NCBI RefSeq assembly: GCF_001686925.1
Contig: NZ_LVEN01000006.1
Span: 1 to 64,000, forward strand
Direction of reading: 5' to 3'
Length of the DNA: 64,000 nucleotides
Origin: Flavobacterium piscis
Lineage (GTDB): Bacteria > Bacteroidota > Bacteroidia > Flavobacteriales > Flavobacteriaceae
Shown here: in pieces, positions 17,716-27,174 of the stretch
Layout: every line of letters begins with the position of its first letter
Numbering within the stretch: position 1 is the stretch's first letter
The notes under the pieces: generated by a model
Told to the model about the DNA's origin: nothing
The model's input: only the letters and a program-made list of their open reading frames with translations
The model's database searches: none
Program-made: the position numbers and the translations under genes

Positions 17716-17813
17716 GTCATTTCGACGAAGGAGAAATCCTCGCGAGAAGCTCGACAAAGATTGGATTTTGATTGCGGAGTTACTTGTGAGGATTTCTCCT
17801 TCGTCGAAATGAC
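17716..17813. repeat. Long inverted repeat, GTCATTTCGACGAAGGAG family
   Basis: Two perfect 26-base arms (17716-17741 and 17788-17813) begin or end with GTCATTTCGACGAAGGAG or its complement, with a 46-base centre. The size and termini suggest a non-autonomous mobile repeat or a structured RNA. It lies between alaS and the convergent ABC transporter gene. It is distinct in sequence from, but alike in plan to, the element at 55874-55980. Confidence 0.85.
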
Positions 17814-17848
17814 AAATATTACGTTTAATCAATTATTCTAATAAAAAA

Positions 17849-17885
17849 ACTTAGCAACTTAGCGGCACAATATCTTAGAATCTTC
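17849..17885. repeat. CTTAG-phased intergenic repeat
   Basis: ACTTAGC, ACTTAGC and TCTTAGA words overlap the region next to the ABC transporter stop codon. It is the same family as 2614-2646. Confidence 0.55.
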
Positions 17886-17887
17886 GT

Positions 17888-19633
17888 CTACTTCCTTTCC
17901 CCAATTTGCTGACGCCACATAGCGTAATACAAACCTTTCTCCACAATCAAATCCTCATGTTTACCTGACTCAATAATTTTACCTTGTTCCAGTACAAATA
18001 TTTTATCAGCGTGCATTACAGTCGATAATCTGTGTGCGATTAAAACCGTGATTCTGTTTTGGTCCGATATATTTCTGATTGTAGCATTAATTTCTTCTTC
18101 GGTAATCGAATCCAGAGCAGAAGTAGCTTCATCAAAAATCAATAAATTTGGATTTCTTAAAATGGCTCTTGCGATAGACAAACGCTGTTTTTCTCCGCCC
18201 GAAACTTTAATTCCGCCTTCGCCAATTGTTGTATTCAAACCATCTTCAGCACGATTAAGAAGTTTTTCACAACTTGCTCTTTTTAAGGCATCGTATAAAT
18301 CTTCGTCTGTTGCATTGGGTCTTACAAACAATAAGTTTTCACGAATCGTTCCTGAGAATAATTGCGCATCCTGAGTTACGAATCCCAATTGTTTTCTTAG
18401 ATCTAGCAAATCAATTTCAGTAGAATCAATTTCGTTATACAATACCTGACCTTCGGCTGGCGTATACAATCCCACTAATAATTTTACCAAAGTGGTTTTT
18501 CCGGATCCGGAAGGGCCAACAAAAGCAACAGTTTCCCCTTGTTTAATTTCAAAATTAATATTTTCAACCGCTTTGAATTTAGCTGTTTTATGTTGAAAAC
18601 TTACATTGCTAAAAAGCAAAGACTGAATAGCTCCAACATGTTTAGGCGTTTTTGGGCGAAATTCTTTTGGAGCACTTAATAAAGTTTTGAAGTTTTCCAT
18701 CGAAACTTTCGTTTCATTCAAAGCAATAATAAAATTGCCTAATTCCTGCAAAGGTCCAAATATGAAAAAAGTAAAAAATACCATCGTCAATAAATCACCA
18801 ACAATTATTTTTTGTCCAAATAAGAAATAATACAAAGTAAAAACAACACAAGTTCTTAAAAAGTGAACCGTTGTGCCCTGAATAAAACTCAAACTTCTGA
18901 TAAAACGAATTTTCTCGAGTTCAAGTTGCAGGATTTTAAAGGTGTTTAAATTTAAACGTTTTTCTTCCTGATACGTTAATCCAAGACTTTTTACCAATTC
19001 GATATTTCGTAAACTTTCAGTTGTAGAACCCGCTAAAGCATTGGTTTGATTAACAATTTTTCGGGAAACAATCTTTATTTTTTTACCTAAATACGAACTG
19101 ATTAAAGCGATAATTGGTGCTGTAATCAAAAAGATGATCGAAATACGATAATCAATTCGGGCAACGTAAACGATAACAAATATGAACCCAATAATAGTTT
19201 GAAAAATCAAAGAGATCGAAAGCGTAATCAATTTTTCAGAATCAGAACGTACTTTCGTTAATTTACTTAAAGTTTCTCCACTTCGCTGATCTTCGAATTC
19301 GGCATAAGGCAAATCAAGCGATTTTTTGATTCCATCAGTATACATTTGTGCTCCGGTTCTCTGAATTACAACATTGGTAAAATAATCCTGAAAGTTTTTG
19401 GTGATTCTGGAAATCATGGCAGCACCAAGTGAAAGTCCCAGCCAAAAGGATAAAGATTTTATAAACCCAATTTCGTTTCCTTCATATTTATGAAGGCCAA
19501 CTCCGCAGTCCTGCATTAATTTACCGGTAATAATAGAGTCTGACAAGCTGAAACAGATGTTTATAGAGGCCATAATCAAAGCAAAAAGCAACAGCATTTT
19601 GTGTTTGATTATATAAGAATATAATAATTTCAT
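17888..19633 (-). CDS. ABC transporter, fused permease and ATPase (exporter type)
   Basis: A 581-residue half-transporter that should work as a homodimer or with a partner encoded elsewhere. The first 310 residues form six transmembrane helices of the type I exporter fold (LLLFALIMASINICFSL; IIGFIFVIVYVA; ISIIFLITAPIIALISSYLG). The nucleotide-binding domain has Walker A GPSGSGKT (373-380), Q-loop FVTQDAQLF, signature VSGGEKQR, Walker B LLIFDEATSALD and the switch His (IAHRLSTV). All are intact, so it is active. It resembles MsbA-like lipid or drug exporters; the substrate cannot be told. A TACTTTTG box lies 30 bases upstream. Confidence 0.93.
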   Translation of the reverse strand: MKLLYSYIIKHKMLLLFALIMASINICFSLSDSIITGKLMQDCGVGLHKYEGNEIGFIKSLSFWLGLSLGAAMISRITKNFQDYFTNVVIQRTGAQMYTDGIKKSLDLPYAEFEDQRSGETLSKLTKVRSDSEKLITLSISLIFQTIIGFIFVIVYVARIDYRISIIFLITAPIIALISSYLGKKIKIVSRKIVNQTNALAGSTTESLRNIELVKSLGLTYQEEKRLNLNTFKILQLELEKIRFIRSLSFIQGTTVHFLRTCVVFTLYYFLFGQKIIVGDLLTMVFFTFFIFGPLQELGNFIIALNETKVSMENFKTLLSAPKEFRPKTPKHVGAIQSLLFSNVSFQHKTAKFKAVENINFEIKQGETVAFVGPSGSGKTTLVKLLVGLYTPAEGQVLYNEIDSTEIDLLDLRKQLGFVTQDAQLFSGTIRENLLFVRPNATDEDLYDALKRASCEKLLNRAEDGLNTTIGEGGIKVSGGEKQRLSIARAILRNPNLLIFDEATSALDSITEEEINATIRNISDQNRITVLIAHRLSTVMHADKIFVLEQGKIIESGKHEDLIVEKGLYYAMWRQQIGERK

Positions 19634-19662
19634 ATATAGAGAATGTTAAAAAATAGAAGATG

Positions 19663-19670
19663 CAAAAGTA
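19663..19670 (-). promoter_or_regulatory. Promoter -7 box for the ABC transporter
   Basis: On the minus strand TACTTTTG fits TAnnTTTG and lies about 30 bases before the start codon. Confidence 0.6.
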
Positions 19671-19980
19671 GTGAATAGTTTGAGTTTGTGAAGTTGATTT
19701 TTGTTATTAAAAATGTAAATTTTATTTACAGCTGAGATTATCGGTATGTTTTTTTAGTCAAGAGTTCTTTAATTTTTTGAGGAATATATTTTTTAACACT
19801 TGAGTGCTACAAAAGAAGGAAAAAAGCTAATTATTGTTGTAGTGTTTTATTTTTGGCTAAATCTTTTGTTGTAATAATTACCTGTGTATGTTGTTTGTTT
19901 TTAGTGAGTTATTAGATTTTTGAGTTGTAATATGTGCTTTAAAATGTGGAATCCCGTAAGGTTTTGATTTTAGAGTGTAT
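19671..19980. other. Divergent intergenic region, no gene seen
   Basis: About 310 bases of T-rich sequence. A second TATTTTTG box is at 19848-19855, but only an 11-codon frame follows it. I see no conserved structure. Confidence 0.5.
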
Positions 19981-19988
19981 TACGTTTG
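19981..19988 (+). promoter_or_regulatory. Promoter -7 box for the lipoprotein gene
   Basis: TACGTTTG fits TAnnTTTG and lies 28 bases before ATG 20017. The longer upstream frame would start inside or before this promoter, so 20017 is the better start. Confidence 0.65.
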
Positions 19989-20016
19989 CGGTAATAACAA
20001 ATTTAACTTATCAAAA

Positions 20017-20823
20017 ATGAAAAAACAATTATGCCTTTTTGTAGTAGCTGCTTTAACGCTTGCTTCGTGTTCAAATGATGATAACAATGCTGAAAACACA
20101 ATTTTACCTAAAGTACTAAAGTATACAGACATAGATTATCCTTCTGATAATGCTACGTATAGCTCTACTTATAATGGAAACAAGATTGTAAGTGTAAAAG
20201 ATGAAGCAGGAAGAACAGACTATACTTACGACGGAGATTTGATTGTTAAAGAAGTAAATTACGATACAGAAAGTGAAGTAGGGAAAGATGTAAAAAGTGA
20301 TGAAGTAGTGTATACTTATGCTAATGGTAAATTAGTAGGAGAGCTTTCTTCAGAAGGTTTTTCAGCTGAATTTCCTGCTGGAGAATATAAAATTAGAAGA
20401 GTATACACTTATAATGCTGATGGCACAGTCAAAGCAGAAAAGTACAATACAAACTCAACAGGAGTCGAGCAAAAGAGTAATTATGTTGAAGTGCTAACAT
20501 TTGCAAACGGAAATCTGGTAAAAAGCGTCGAAACAAATAGTGAGTTTGATTCTGTTTTTACAGCTGTTTACGAATATGATGCAAAAAATAATCCTTTGAA
20601 AAATATTCTGGGTTTCAACTTATTAATAGGTCATAGTGAAGGTGAAGGATCTGTAAGTTCTGTTAATAATGTAGTAAAATATACCGCCTCTTATAGTGTT
20701 AACACTGAATCAAATGTCTACAAAAGAGAATTAATTTACGATACAAACGGATTTCCAACAAAAATTACTTCTTATAAAAAAGACGGCACGACTATCGATC
20801 GCACAAACGAATACACATACTAA
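20017..20823 (+). CDS. Lipoprotein with RHS/YD-like beta repeats, unknown function
   Basis: The start was chosen at 20017, giving MKKQLCLFVVAALTLASCSNDD, a clear lipoprotein signal with the lipidated Cys in LASC (18). The mature protein is built of short repeated strands of the form YTYDGDLIVKE, YTYANGKLV, YTYNADGTVKAEKY, YEYDAKNNPL and YDTNGFPTKI. This YD/RHS-like pattern is common in Bacteroidota surface lipoproteins of unknown role. It is monocistronic with its own promoter box and a strong terminator. Confidence 0.85.
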   Translation: MKKQLCLFVVAALTLASCSNDDNNAENTILPKVLKYTDIDYPSDNATYSSTYNGNKIVSVKDEAGRTDYTYDGDLIVKEVNYDTESEVGKDVKSDEVVYTYANGKLVGELSSEGFSAEFPAGEYKIRRVYTYNADGTVKAEKYNTNSTGVEQKSNYVEVLTFANGNLVKSVETNSEFDSVFTAVYEYDAKNNPLKNILGFNLLIGHSEGEGSVSSVNNVVKYTASYSVNTESNVYKRELIYDTNGFPTKITSYKKDGTTIDRTNEYTY

Positions 20824-20847
20824 TCTTTAGTAATTTAAAGATTGAAT

Positions 20848-20880
20848 AAAAACCAAATACTTCTGTATTTGGTTTTTTTA
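20848..20880 (+). terminator. Terminator of the lipoprotein gene
   Basis: AAAACCAAATAC and GTATTTGGTTTT pair around TTCT, followed by a T run. Confidence 0.85.
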
Positions 20881-20920
20881 TTGGTGAAAATTCGTGAAAT
20901 TCGTGTTTAAATAAAAAGCC

Positions 20921-21880
20921 ATGCAATTCAGAACGCAAATACCCATTTCTAAAACCAATAATCCAATCGATTATAATTCGAAGATCATTTCTATTGGTTC
21001 CTGTTTTGCAGAAAATATGGCAGAGAAGTTCGATTATTTTAAATTTCAAAACGAAACCAATCCGTTTGGGATCATTTTTAATTCTGTTTCGATCGAAAAA
21101 ATAATCAGCAGAATCATTAAGAAAGAATTTTATACAGAAAAAGATGTTTTCTTTTATAACGAGCGCTGGCATAGTTATGAAGTACATTCGGATCTAAGCA
21201 ATTCAGACCGACAAGAATTATTGGAAACGTTGAATAAAGCGATTTCGGAAACCTATAAAAACTTAAAAGAAGCCACCCATATTATCATAACTTACGGGAC
21301 TTCCTGGATTTACAGAAACACAGAAAGCGATCAAATTGTAGCCAATTGTCATAAAGTACCTCAAAAACAATTCTCAAAAGAATTATTATCGGTTGAAGTA
21401 ATTCAAAAAAGCATTCAAAATACGATAGATTTAATTCAGGTTTTAAATCCAGACATCAACTTCATTTTTACGGTTTCGCCTGTACGACATATAAAAGATG
21501 GTTTTGCAGAAAATCAATTGAGCAAATCGCATCTGTTTGCGGGAATTCATCAAGTTTTAAAAACTCATAACTCAGAATTCATAACTCATAACTATTTCCC
21601 TTCTTACGAAATCATGATGGATGAACTTCGTGATTATCGTTTTTATGCCGAGGATATGTTGCATCCTAATCAGGTAGCAATCGATTATATCTGGCATAAA
21701 TTCAGTGAAAACTATATTTCAGAAGATAGTATTTCGACTATGCAGGAAGTTTCAGAAATACAAAAAAGCCTTCGCCATCGCAGCTTCAATCCAGACTCAG
21801 AACAACATCAGAAATTCTTAGCTAAACTACAACAGAAGATAAGTAGTATTCAGGAAAAATGGGCGCACATTAAATTTTAA
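20921..21880 (+). CDS. GSCFA domain protein
   Basis: A 319-residue protein named for the motif GSCFA (26-30, in ISIGSCFAENM) with NPFGIIFN following. Other family segments are ITYGTSWIYR, FTVSPVRHIKDGFAENQLSKS and a C-terminal EDMLHPN. The fold is thought to be SGNH hydrolase-like: the GSC segment would be block I, and the DxxH-like DMLHP near 245 would hold the catalytic Asp/His. The substrate is unknown. There is no signal peptide, so it is cytoplasmic. It lies 194 bases before tamB on the same strand. Confidence 0.92.
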   Translation: MQFRTQIPISKTNNPIDYNSKIISIGSCFAENMAEKFDYFKFQNETNPFGIIFNSVSIEKIISRIIKKEFYTEKDVFFYNERWHSYEVHSDLSNSDRQELLETLNKAISETYKNLKEATHIIITYGTSWIYRNTESDQIVANCHKVPQKQFSKELLSVEVIQKSIQNTIDLIQVLNPDINFIFTVSPVRHIKDGFAENQLSKSHLFAGIHQVLKTHNSEFITHNYFPSYEIMMDELRDYRFYAEDMLHPNQVAIDYIWHKFSENYISEDSISTMQEVSEIQKSLRHRSFNPDSEQHQKFLAKLQQKISSIQEKWAHIKF

Positions 21881-21890
21881 AGTTAATTTT

Positions 21891-21920
21891 TCTTTGTGTC
21901 TTAGCGCCTTCGTGGCATAT
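21891..21920 (+). repeat. CTTAGCGCCTTCGTGG-type intergenic word repeat
   Basis: TCTTTGTGTCTTAGCGCC followed by TTCGTGGC lies just after the GSCFA stop codon. It shares words with the segments at 30339-30366 and 58391-58536. Confidence 0.4.
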
Positions 21921-22074
21921 TCAAAAGTAAGAAAATAATTATTTGTGTGTAAAATTTTAGAATAATTGCGTGTAATTATGTAAATTGTTAAAGTTTAAAA
22001 TTCTCATTTTTGTAAACTGTATAAATACAGCTTTATAATAACGCAACTTTAATCTAATCGTGTTTTATTGACGT

Positions 22075-25000
22075 ATGAATAAGAAACCCATTCATTTTCT
22101 TAAAAAAACACTACGTATACTTCTATGGTGCGTGGTTACTATCATTGCACTTTTATTACTTTTAATTGTTTTAATTCAGGTTCCTTCTATCCAAAATTAT
22201 GCAAAGGACAAAGCCATCACTTATCTTCATAATAAGATTAAAACCAAAGTTTCATTAGATCATATTTCGATTAAATTCCCGAAAGATGTAGTTCTTGAAG
22301 GTTTTTATTTTGAAGATCAAAAAAAAGATACTTTACTGGCAGGTAAACGTTTAGAAGTCGATGTTGATTTATTTAAATTAGTAAGCAGCGAATTAGAAAT
22401 CAATTCAGTTTCGCTTGAAAATGTCACGGCCAATATTTCAAGAAATAAAGCCGGCGTTTTTAACTTCGATTATATCATAAAAGCATTTGAATCTAAAGAA
22501 CCGAAAGTAGAAGATCCTGATGCTAAACCATTCAAAATATCAGTTGTAAAAGTGAATCTGGATAATGTCAAATTCAATTTTAAAGATGATTTTTCTAAGA
22601 ATGATGTCAAGGTCAATCTAACCCATTTTGATACCAAATTCAAGGAATTTGATTTAGATAAAATGAATTTTGATATTCCGAACATTAAATTAGACGGATT
22701 AAAATTGGTTTTAGATCAGGATGCTGTAGAAAAAATTGCGGAAGTTTCTGTAGAAACCGTTGATACTATTTCGAAAAGAAAAGATTTCAATTTGAAATTA
22801 GGCAAAATCAGTTTGTCTAAAATTGATATTGCGTACGATAATAAAGATTCAAAATTAGATTCAGGGATAAAACTCGGTAATCTTGATTTGTCAGTAAACA
22901 AAATAGATCTGAACAATCAGCTTTTAGATTTCGATACTTTCCAACTTAAAAATTTAAAAGGAAACCTAAGATTAGGAACAAAAGACAAACAAATTAAAAC
23001 GCCCAGTTTAGATTCAACTGCTATTAAACAAGCAGGATGGAAGGTAAAACTGAACGATATCGATATACAGGATGTTGCTTTCAAATTTGATGATATGCAA
23101 TCGAAACCAGTCTTAAAAGGAATTGATTACAGTCATTTGGATTTGAATAAACTAAATCTTAAAGCAGAAAAATTATATTACGGAAACGATACTATCTCCG
23201 GAAATATAAAAGCTTTAACTGCAAATGATAAAAGCGGATTACAGATTCAGTCTTTAAAAACCAATTTCTTTTACGGACCTAAAAATGCGTATTTGAATGA
23301 TTTGTATTTAAAAACGCCTCAAACTTTACTTCAAAATAAAGTTAAAGTGCAGTATTCTTCGATTGCCACGATTTCTAAAGATTTAGGAAATCTTTCTCTG
23401 GATGCAAATCTAAATCAGTCGAAAATTGGATTCAAAGATATTTTACTTTTTGTTCCAGATTTACAAAAGACAAATCCGTTTAAAAGCAATCCAAATGCGA
23501 TTTTGTATGTGAATACACGCTTAAGCGGAAAAATAAAAGACCTGAATATCCCGCAATTCGAAATGAGCGGAATAGGATCTACAAAAGTTTCCCTTACGGG
23601 GAAAATCAAAGGATTGCCGGATGCTCAAAAAGCTTATTACGATTTGGATATCAAGAAAGTATCAAGTACTTCTAAAGATATTTATTCGTTTGTGCCAGCA
23701 GGAACAATTCCTAAGAATATTCAGTTGCCTTCACAATTGAATTTACAGGGAAAATTTAAAGGTTCTGTTCAAAATTTCAAAACCAATCTGGCTTTAAACA
23801 GTAGTTTCGGAAATGCGAAAGTCGATGGTTTATTTGATCAGCGCGTTAAGAAAAAAGAGAAATACGACGCAACGGTTTATTTATTGAATTTCGATGTAGG
23901 AAGATTAATCAAAAACGATTCAATTGGGAAAATTACGCTTAAAGCGAAAGTTAAAGGAAATGGTTTAGACCCAAAAACCGCTCGTGCACAATTTGACGGA
24001 TTGGTTCAGAAAGCCGTTTTCAATAGATATACTTATAAAGATTTAGCATTAAAAGGAAATATTGCCAATGGATCATTTGCTGTAAAATCAGGAATGAAAG
24101 ATCCTAATTTGCATTTTGATCTGGTAGCAAACGGAGATACAAAAGATAAATATCCGTCGATAAAATTAAAATTAAACCTTGATATTGCTGATTTAGAGAA
24201 ACTGAATCTTCATGCAGGACCAATGAAATTGCGTGGTAATATCGATGCAGATATTGCCAACAGTAATCCTGATTTTTTGAACGGAAAAGTGTTTCTTTCG
24301 AACGTTCAGGTTTTGCAAGCCGCAGAACCAATTGTTCTGGATTCTATGCGCATAATTGCTTTTGCTGATAATACGCGAAATAATATTAAGATATCTTCTC
24401 AGTTCTTAAAAGCCGAAGTAGATGGAAAATACAAACTGACGACATTAGCATCTGCCATAAAAAAATCATTATCGAAATACATCGATTTAAAAAATCCGAA
24501 AGTAAACGGAGAATCAGATGAACAGCGTTTGGCCTTTACTTTAAAAATAGATAATGATCCGATACTTTTTAAACTGGTTCCCAAATTGACAGGTTTAGAA
24601 CCTATCAACATTACAGGAAAATACAATAATGTAACCGATTCATTAGAAGTAAAAGGAACTATCCCAAGAATTGTATATGCGGATAATACTATTGCTGACG
24701 GAAAAATAAATATAGAAGCTAAAGAAAATGCTTTGGAATATATGGTTTCTGTAGCAACAATTGAAAGTGGTTCTTTAAAAATTCCGTTTACAAGTTTATC
24801 AGGAAAAGTAGAAAATAATCTTCTGACGTATGCGCTTGAAGTAAAAGATGTAAAAGACAAACAACAGTATTTTATCGCCGGAGAATTTAAAACAGAAGAT
24901 TCTAAAAACATTTTTAAAATCGATGCAGAAAATTTTATACTGAATTATGATAAATGGAATATTGATCCTGAAAATGCCATTGAATTTGGAGGCAAAAGAT

Positions 25001-27174
25001 TGTATATCAATAAATTTTATTTAGCCAATTCAGGTAATGAATTAAAAATACAATCTCAGGGAGAGCAGGATAATGCACCATTAAAAGTTGAATTTGTAAA
25101 TTTCAAAATTGAGACGATTATGAACATCGTAAAAAAAGATGAAATTTTGATGCAAGGTTTGATTAACGGAAATGCAGTGGTCGAAAATGTAATGACCAAA
25201 CCTACTTTTACATCAGATTTAAAAGTAGATCAGTTTGCTTTTAGAGGAGAACCTGTTGGTGATATTACGATAAAAGTAGATAACAAAACGAATAATTTAC
25301 TGGCAGCAAATGTTACGGTTACCGGACAGGATAATGATGTAAACCTGAACGGGAATTATAAAATTGATGACGGAAATCTTGATTTTGACCTGAATTTAAA
25401 GAAACTGAATATCAAAAGTATTCAGGGTTTCAGTATGGGTAATATAAAGGAAGGCACAGGATATTTAGCAGGAAATTTCAAAATTACCGGAAATGCCAGT
25501 GCGCCAAAAGTAAATGGAGAACTGAATTTTAAAGAAACAGGTTTCAGAGTGACGAAACTGAATTCATTCTTTAAAACCCAAAACGAAAAAATCACGCTTC
25601 ACAATGATGTAATTACGTTTGATAAATTTACTTTTCATGATGAAAATGACAATGAATTAACGATCAACGGAACGATAAAATCAGCGGATTATACTAACTT
25701 CGATTTCGGATTAACAGTTGTTGCAGATGATTTTAGAGCGATACATTCTAAAGAAGTGGATAACGATTTGTTTTACGGAGATTTGATTTTAGATACGAAA
25801 CTAAATATTAAAGGAACTCTTGCAAATCCGGTTATTGGCGGAAACATCAACATCAACAAAGACACTAAATTTACGGTTGTTTTACCACAATCAGATCCTT
25901 CGATTGCAGATCGTGAGGGTATTGTAGAGTTTGTTGATGAAGATAATATGTATCTGAAACAAACTATTGCAATGGAAAATCAGTTAAATCAATCTCAGCT
26001 GATTGGTATGGATGTGAGCGTTGAAATTGCAATCGACAAGGAAGCCGAACTGACATTGGTGATCGACAAAGGAAACGGGGATTACCTGAACCTAAAAGGC
26101 GAGGCACAGTTAACTGGAGGAATTGATCCGTCAGGTAAAACAACCTTAACTGGTAAATACGAGTTTTCTGAAGGAGCATACGAAATGAATTTCAACATGA
26201 TCCGACGCAAATTTGATATTCAAAAAGGAAGTTCGATTACCTGGAACGGAGAACCAACCATGGCTAGTCTGAATATTACAGCTATTTATAAAGTAGAAAC
26301 AGCACCTATAGATTTACTTGGGAATCAATTGCCTACAGACAATCCGACGGTTAGAAACACTTACAAGCAAAAAATTCCGTTTCAGACATTATTGAAAATG
26401 AATGGCGAACTTTTAAAACCGGAAATTACTTTTGATATCGTACTTCCGGACGGAAATTATGATGTTTCTACAGATGTGGTATCGCTTACACAAACAAAAC
26501 TAGAGCAATTGCGACAAGAACCGGCAGAATTAAACAAACAGGTTTTTGCGCTATTATTATTGAATAGATTCATAGGAGAAAACCCGTTTGCAAGCGAAAG
26601 CGGCGGAACCAGCGCAGAATCCTTAGCGAGACAAAGTGTGAGTAAAATACTTTCGCAACAATTAAATGATCTGGCAGGAGAATTAATTACCGGAGTTCAG
26701 CTTGAATTTGACTTAGAATCAACAGATGATTATACCACAGGAACGAGAGAAAACAGAACCGACTTAAATGTTGGGGTTTCTAAAAAACTGTTAAACGACA
26801 GGTTAAAAGTAACCGTAGGAAGCAGTTTTGCAGTTGAAGGACAGGAGCGCGCCAATGAAGAAAGCACTAACATTGCGGGCGATGTAGCTTTAGATTATCA
26901 GCTTACAAAGGACGGACGTTATATGGTTCGTGCTTATCGAAAAAATGAATATCAGGTTGCGGTAGAAGGGCAGGTGGTTGAGACCGGAGTTGCTTTTATC
27001 ATTACCATGAGCTACAATAAATTCAGAGAGCTTTTTCATCGTAGTGCAGCCGAAAAGGAAATGATAAAAGAAGAGAAATTGCGCAACGAAAAAAGAAAAC
27101 AGAAAGAAAAAGAAAAGAAGAAAAAAGAAGAAAACGAAGAAAATAAAATTGAAGGAAATGAGCAAAAGACATAG
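22075..27174 (+). CDS. tamB: TamB-type inner-membrane/periplasmic bridge protein
   Basis: A 1699-residue AsmA/TamB-like protein that links inner and outer membranes, shaped as a long beta-groove for lipid or protein transfer. An N-terminal transmembrane helix (LLWCVVTIIALLLLLIVLI, about 16-35) is followed by over 1500 residues of repeating beta strands. The DUF490/TamB C-terminal domain is readable near 1330-1600 (LTGGIDPSGKTTLTGKYEFSEGAY; QKIPFQTLLKMNGELLKPE; VSKILSQQLNDLAGELITG). The last 45 residues are almost all Lys and Glu, which is unusual. It overlaps tamL by 17 bases, so the two are translationally coupled. Confidence 0.93.
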   Translation: MNKKPIHFLKKTLRILLWCVVTIIALLLLLIVLIQVPSIQNYAKDKAITYLHNKIKTKVSLDHISIKFPKDVVLEGFYFEDQKKDTLLAGKRLEVDVDLFKLVSSELEINSVSLENVTANISRNKAGVFNFDYIIKAFESKEPKVEDPDAKPFKISVVKVNLDNVKFNFKDDFSKNDVKVNLTHFDTKFKEFDLDKMNFDIPNIKLDGLKLVLDQDAVEKIAEVSVETVDTISKRKDFNLKLGKISLSKIDIAYDNKDSKLDSGIKLGNLDLSVNKIDLNNQLLDFDTFQLKNLKGNLRLGTKDKQIKTPSLDSTAIKQAGWKVKLNDIDIQDVAFKFDDMQSKPVLKGIDYSHLDLNKLNLKAEKLYYGNDTISGNIKALTANDKSGLQIQSLKTNFFYGPKNAYLNDLYLKTPQTLLQNKVKVQYSSIATISKDLGNLSLDANLNQSKIGFKDILLFVPDLQKTNPFKSNPNAILYVNTRLSGKIKDLNIPQFEMSGIGSTKVSLTGKIKGLPDAQKAYYDLDIKKVSSTSKDIYSFVPAGTIPKNIQLPSQLNLQGKFKGSVQNFKTNLALNSSFGNAKVDGLFDQRVKKKEKYDATVYLLNFDVGRLIKNDSIGKITLKAKVKGNGLDPKTARAQFDGLVQKAVFNRYTYKDLALKGNIANGSFAVKSGMKDPNLHFDLVANGDTKDKYPSIKLKLNLDIADLEKLNLHAGPMKLRGNIDADIANSNPDFLNGKVFLSNVQVLQAAEPIVLDSMRIIAFADNTRNNIKISSQFLKAEVDGKYKLTTLASAIKKSLSKYIDLKNPKVNGESDEQRLAFTLKIDNDPILFKLVPKLTGLEPINITGKYNNVTDSLEVKGTIPRIVYADNTIADGKINIEAKENALEYMVSVATIESGSLKIPFTSLSGKVENNLLTYALEVKDVKDKQQYFIAGEFKTEDSKNIFKIDAENFILNYDKWNIDPENAIEFGGKRLYINKFYLANSGNELKIQSQGEQDNAPLKVEFVNFKIETIMNIVKKDEILMQGLINGNAVVENVMTKPTFTSDLKVDQFAFRGEPVGDITIKVDNKTNNLLAANVTVTGQDNDVNLNGNYKIDDGNLDFDLNLKKLNIKSIQGFSMGNIKEGTGYLAGNFKITGNASAPKVNGELNFKETGFRVTKLNSFFKTQNEKITLHNDVITFDKFTFHDENDNELTINGTIKSADYTNFDFGLTVVADDFRAIHSKEVDNDLFYGDLILDTKLNIKGTLANPVIGGNININKDTKFTVVLPQSDPSIADREGIVEFVDEDNMYLKQTIAMENQLNQSQLIGMDVSVEIAIDKEAELTLVIDKGNGDYLNLKGEAQLTGGIDPSGKTTLTGKYEFSEGAYEMNFNMIRRKFDIQKGSSITWNGEPTMASLNITAIYKVETAPIDLLGNQLPTDNPTVRNTYKQKIPFQTLLKMNGELLKPEITFDIVLPDGNYDVSTDVVSLTQTKLEQLRQEPAELNKQVFALLLLNRFIGENPFASESGGTSAESLARQSVSKILSQQLNDLAGELITGVQLEFDLESTDDYTTGTRENRTDLNVGVSKKLLNDRLKVTVGSSFAVEGQERANEESTNIAGDVALDYQLTKDGRYMVRAYRKNEYQVAVEGQVVETGVAFIITMSYNKFRELFHRSAAEKEMIKEEKLRNEKRKQKEKEKKKKEENEENKIEGNEQKT

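Noticed and set aside
19848..19960. Promoter TATTTTTG plus an 11-codon frame in the ABC/lipoprotein gap
   Set aside because: No conserved features and a better promoter box (19981-19988) lies nearer to the gene.
27149..27157. TTG start for tamL three codons upstream
   Set aside because: ATG 27158 is the usual codon and gives a standard signal peptide; the TTG adds only three residues.
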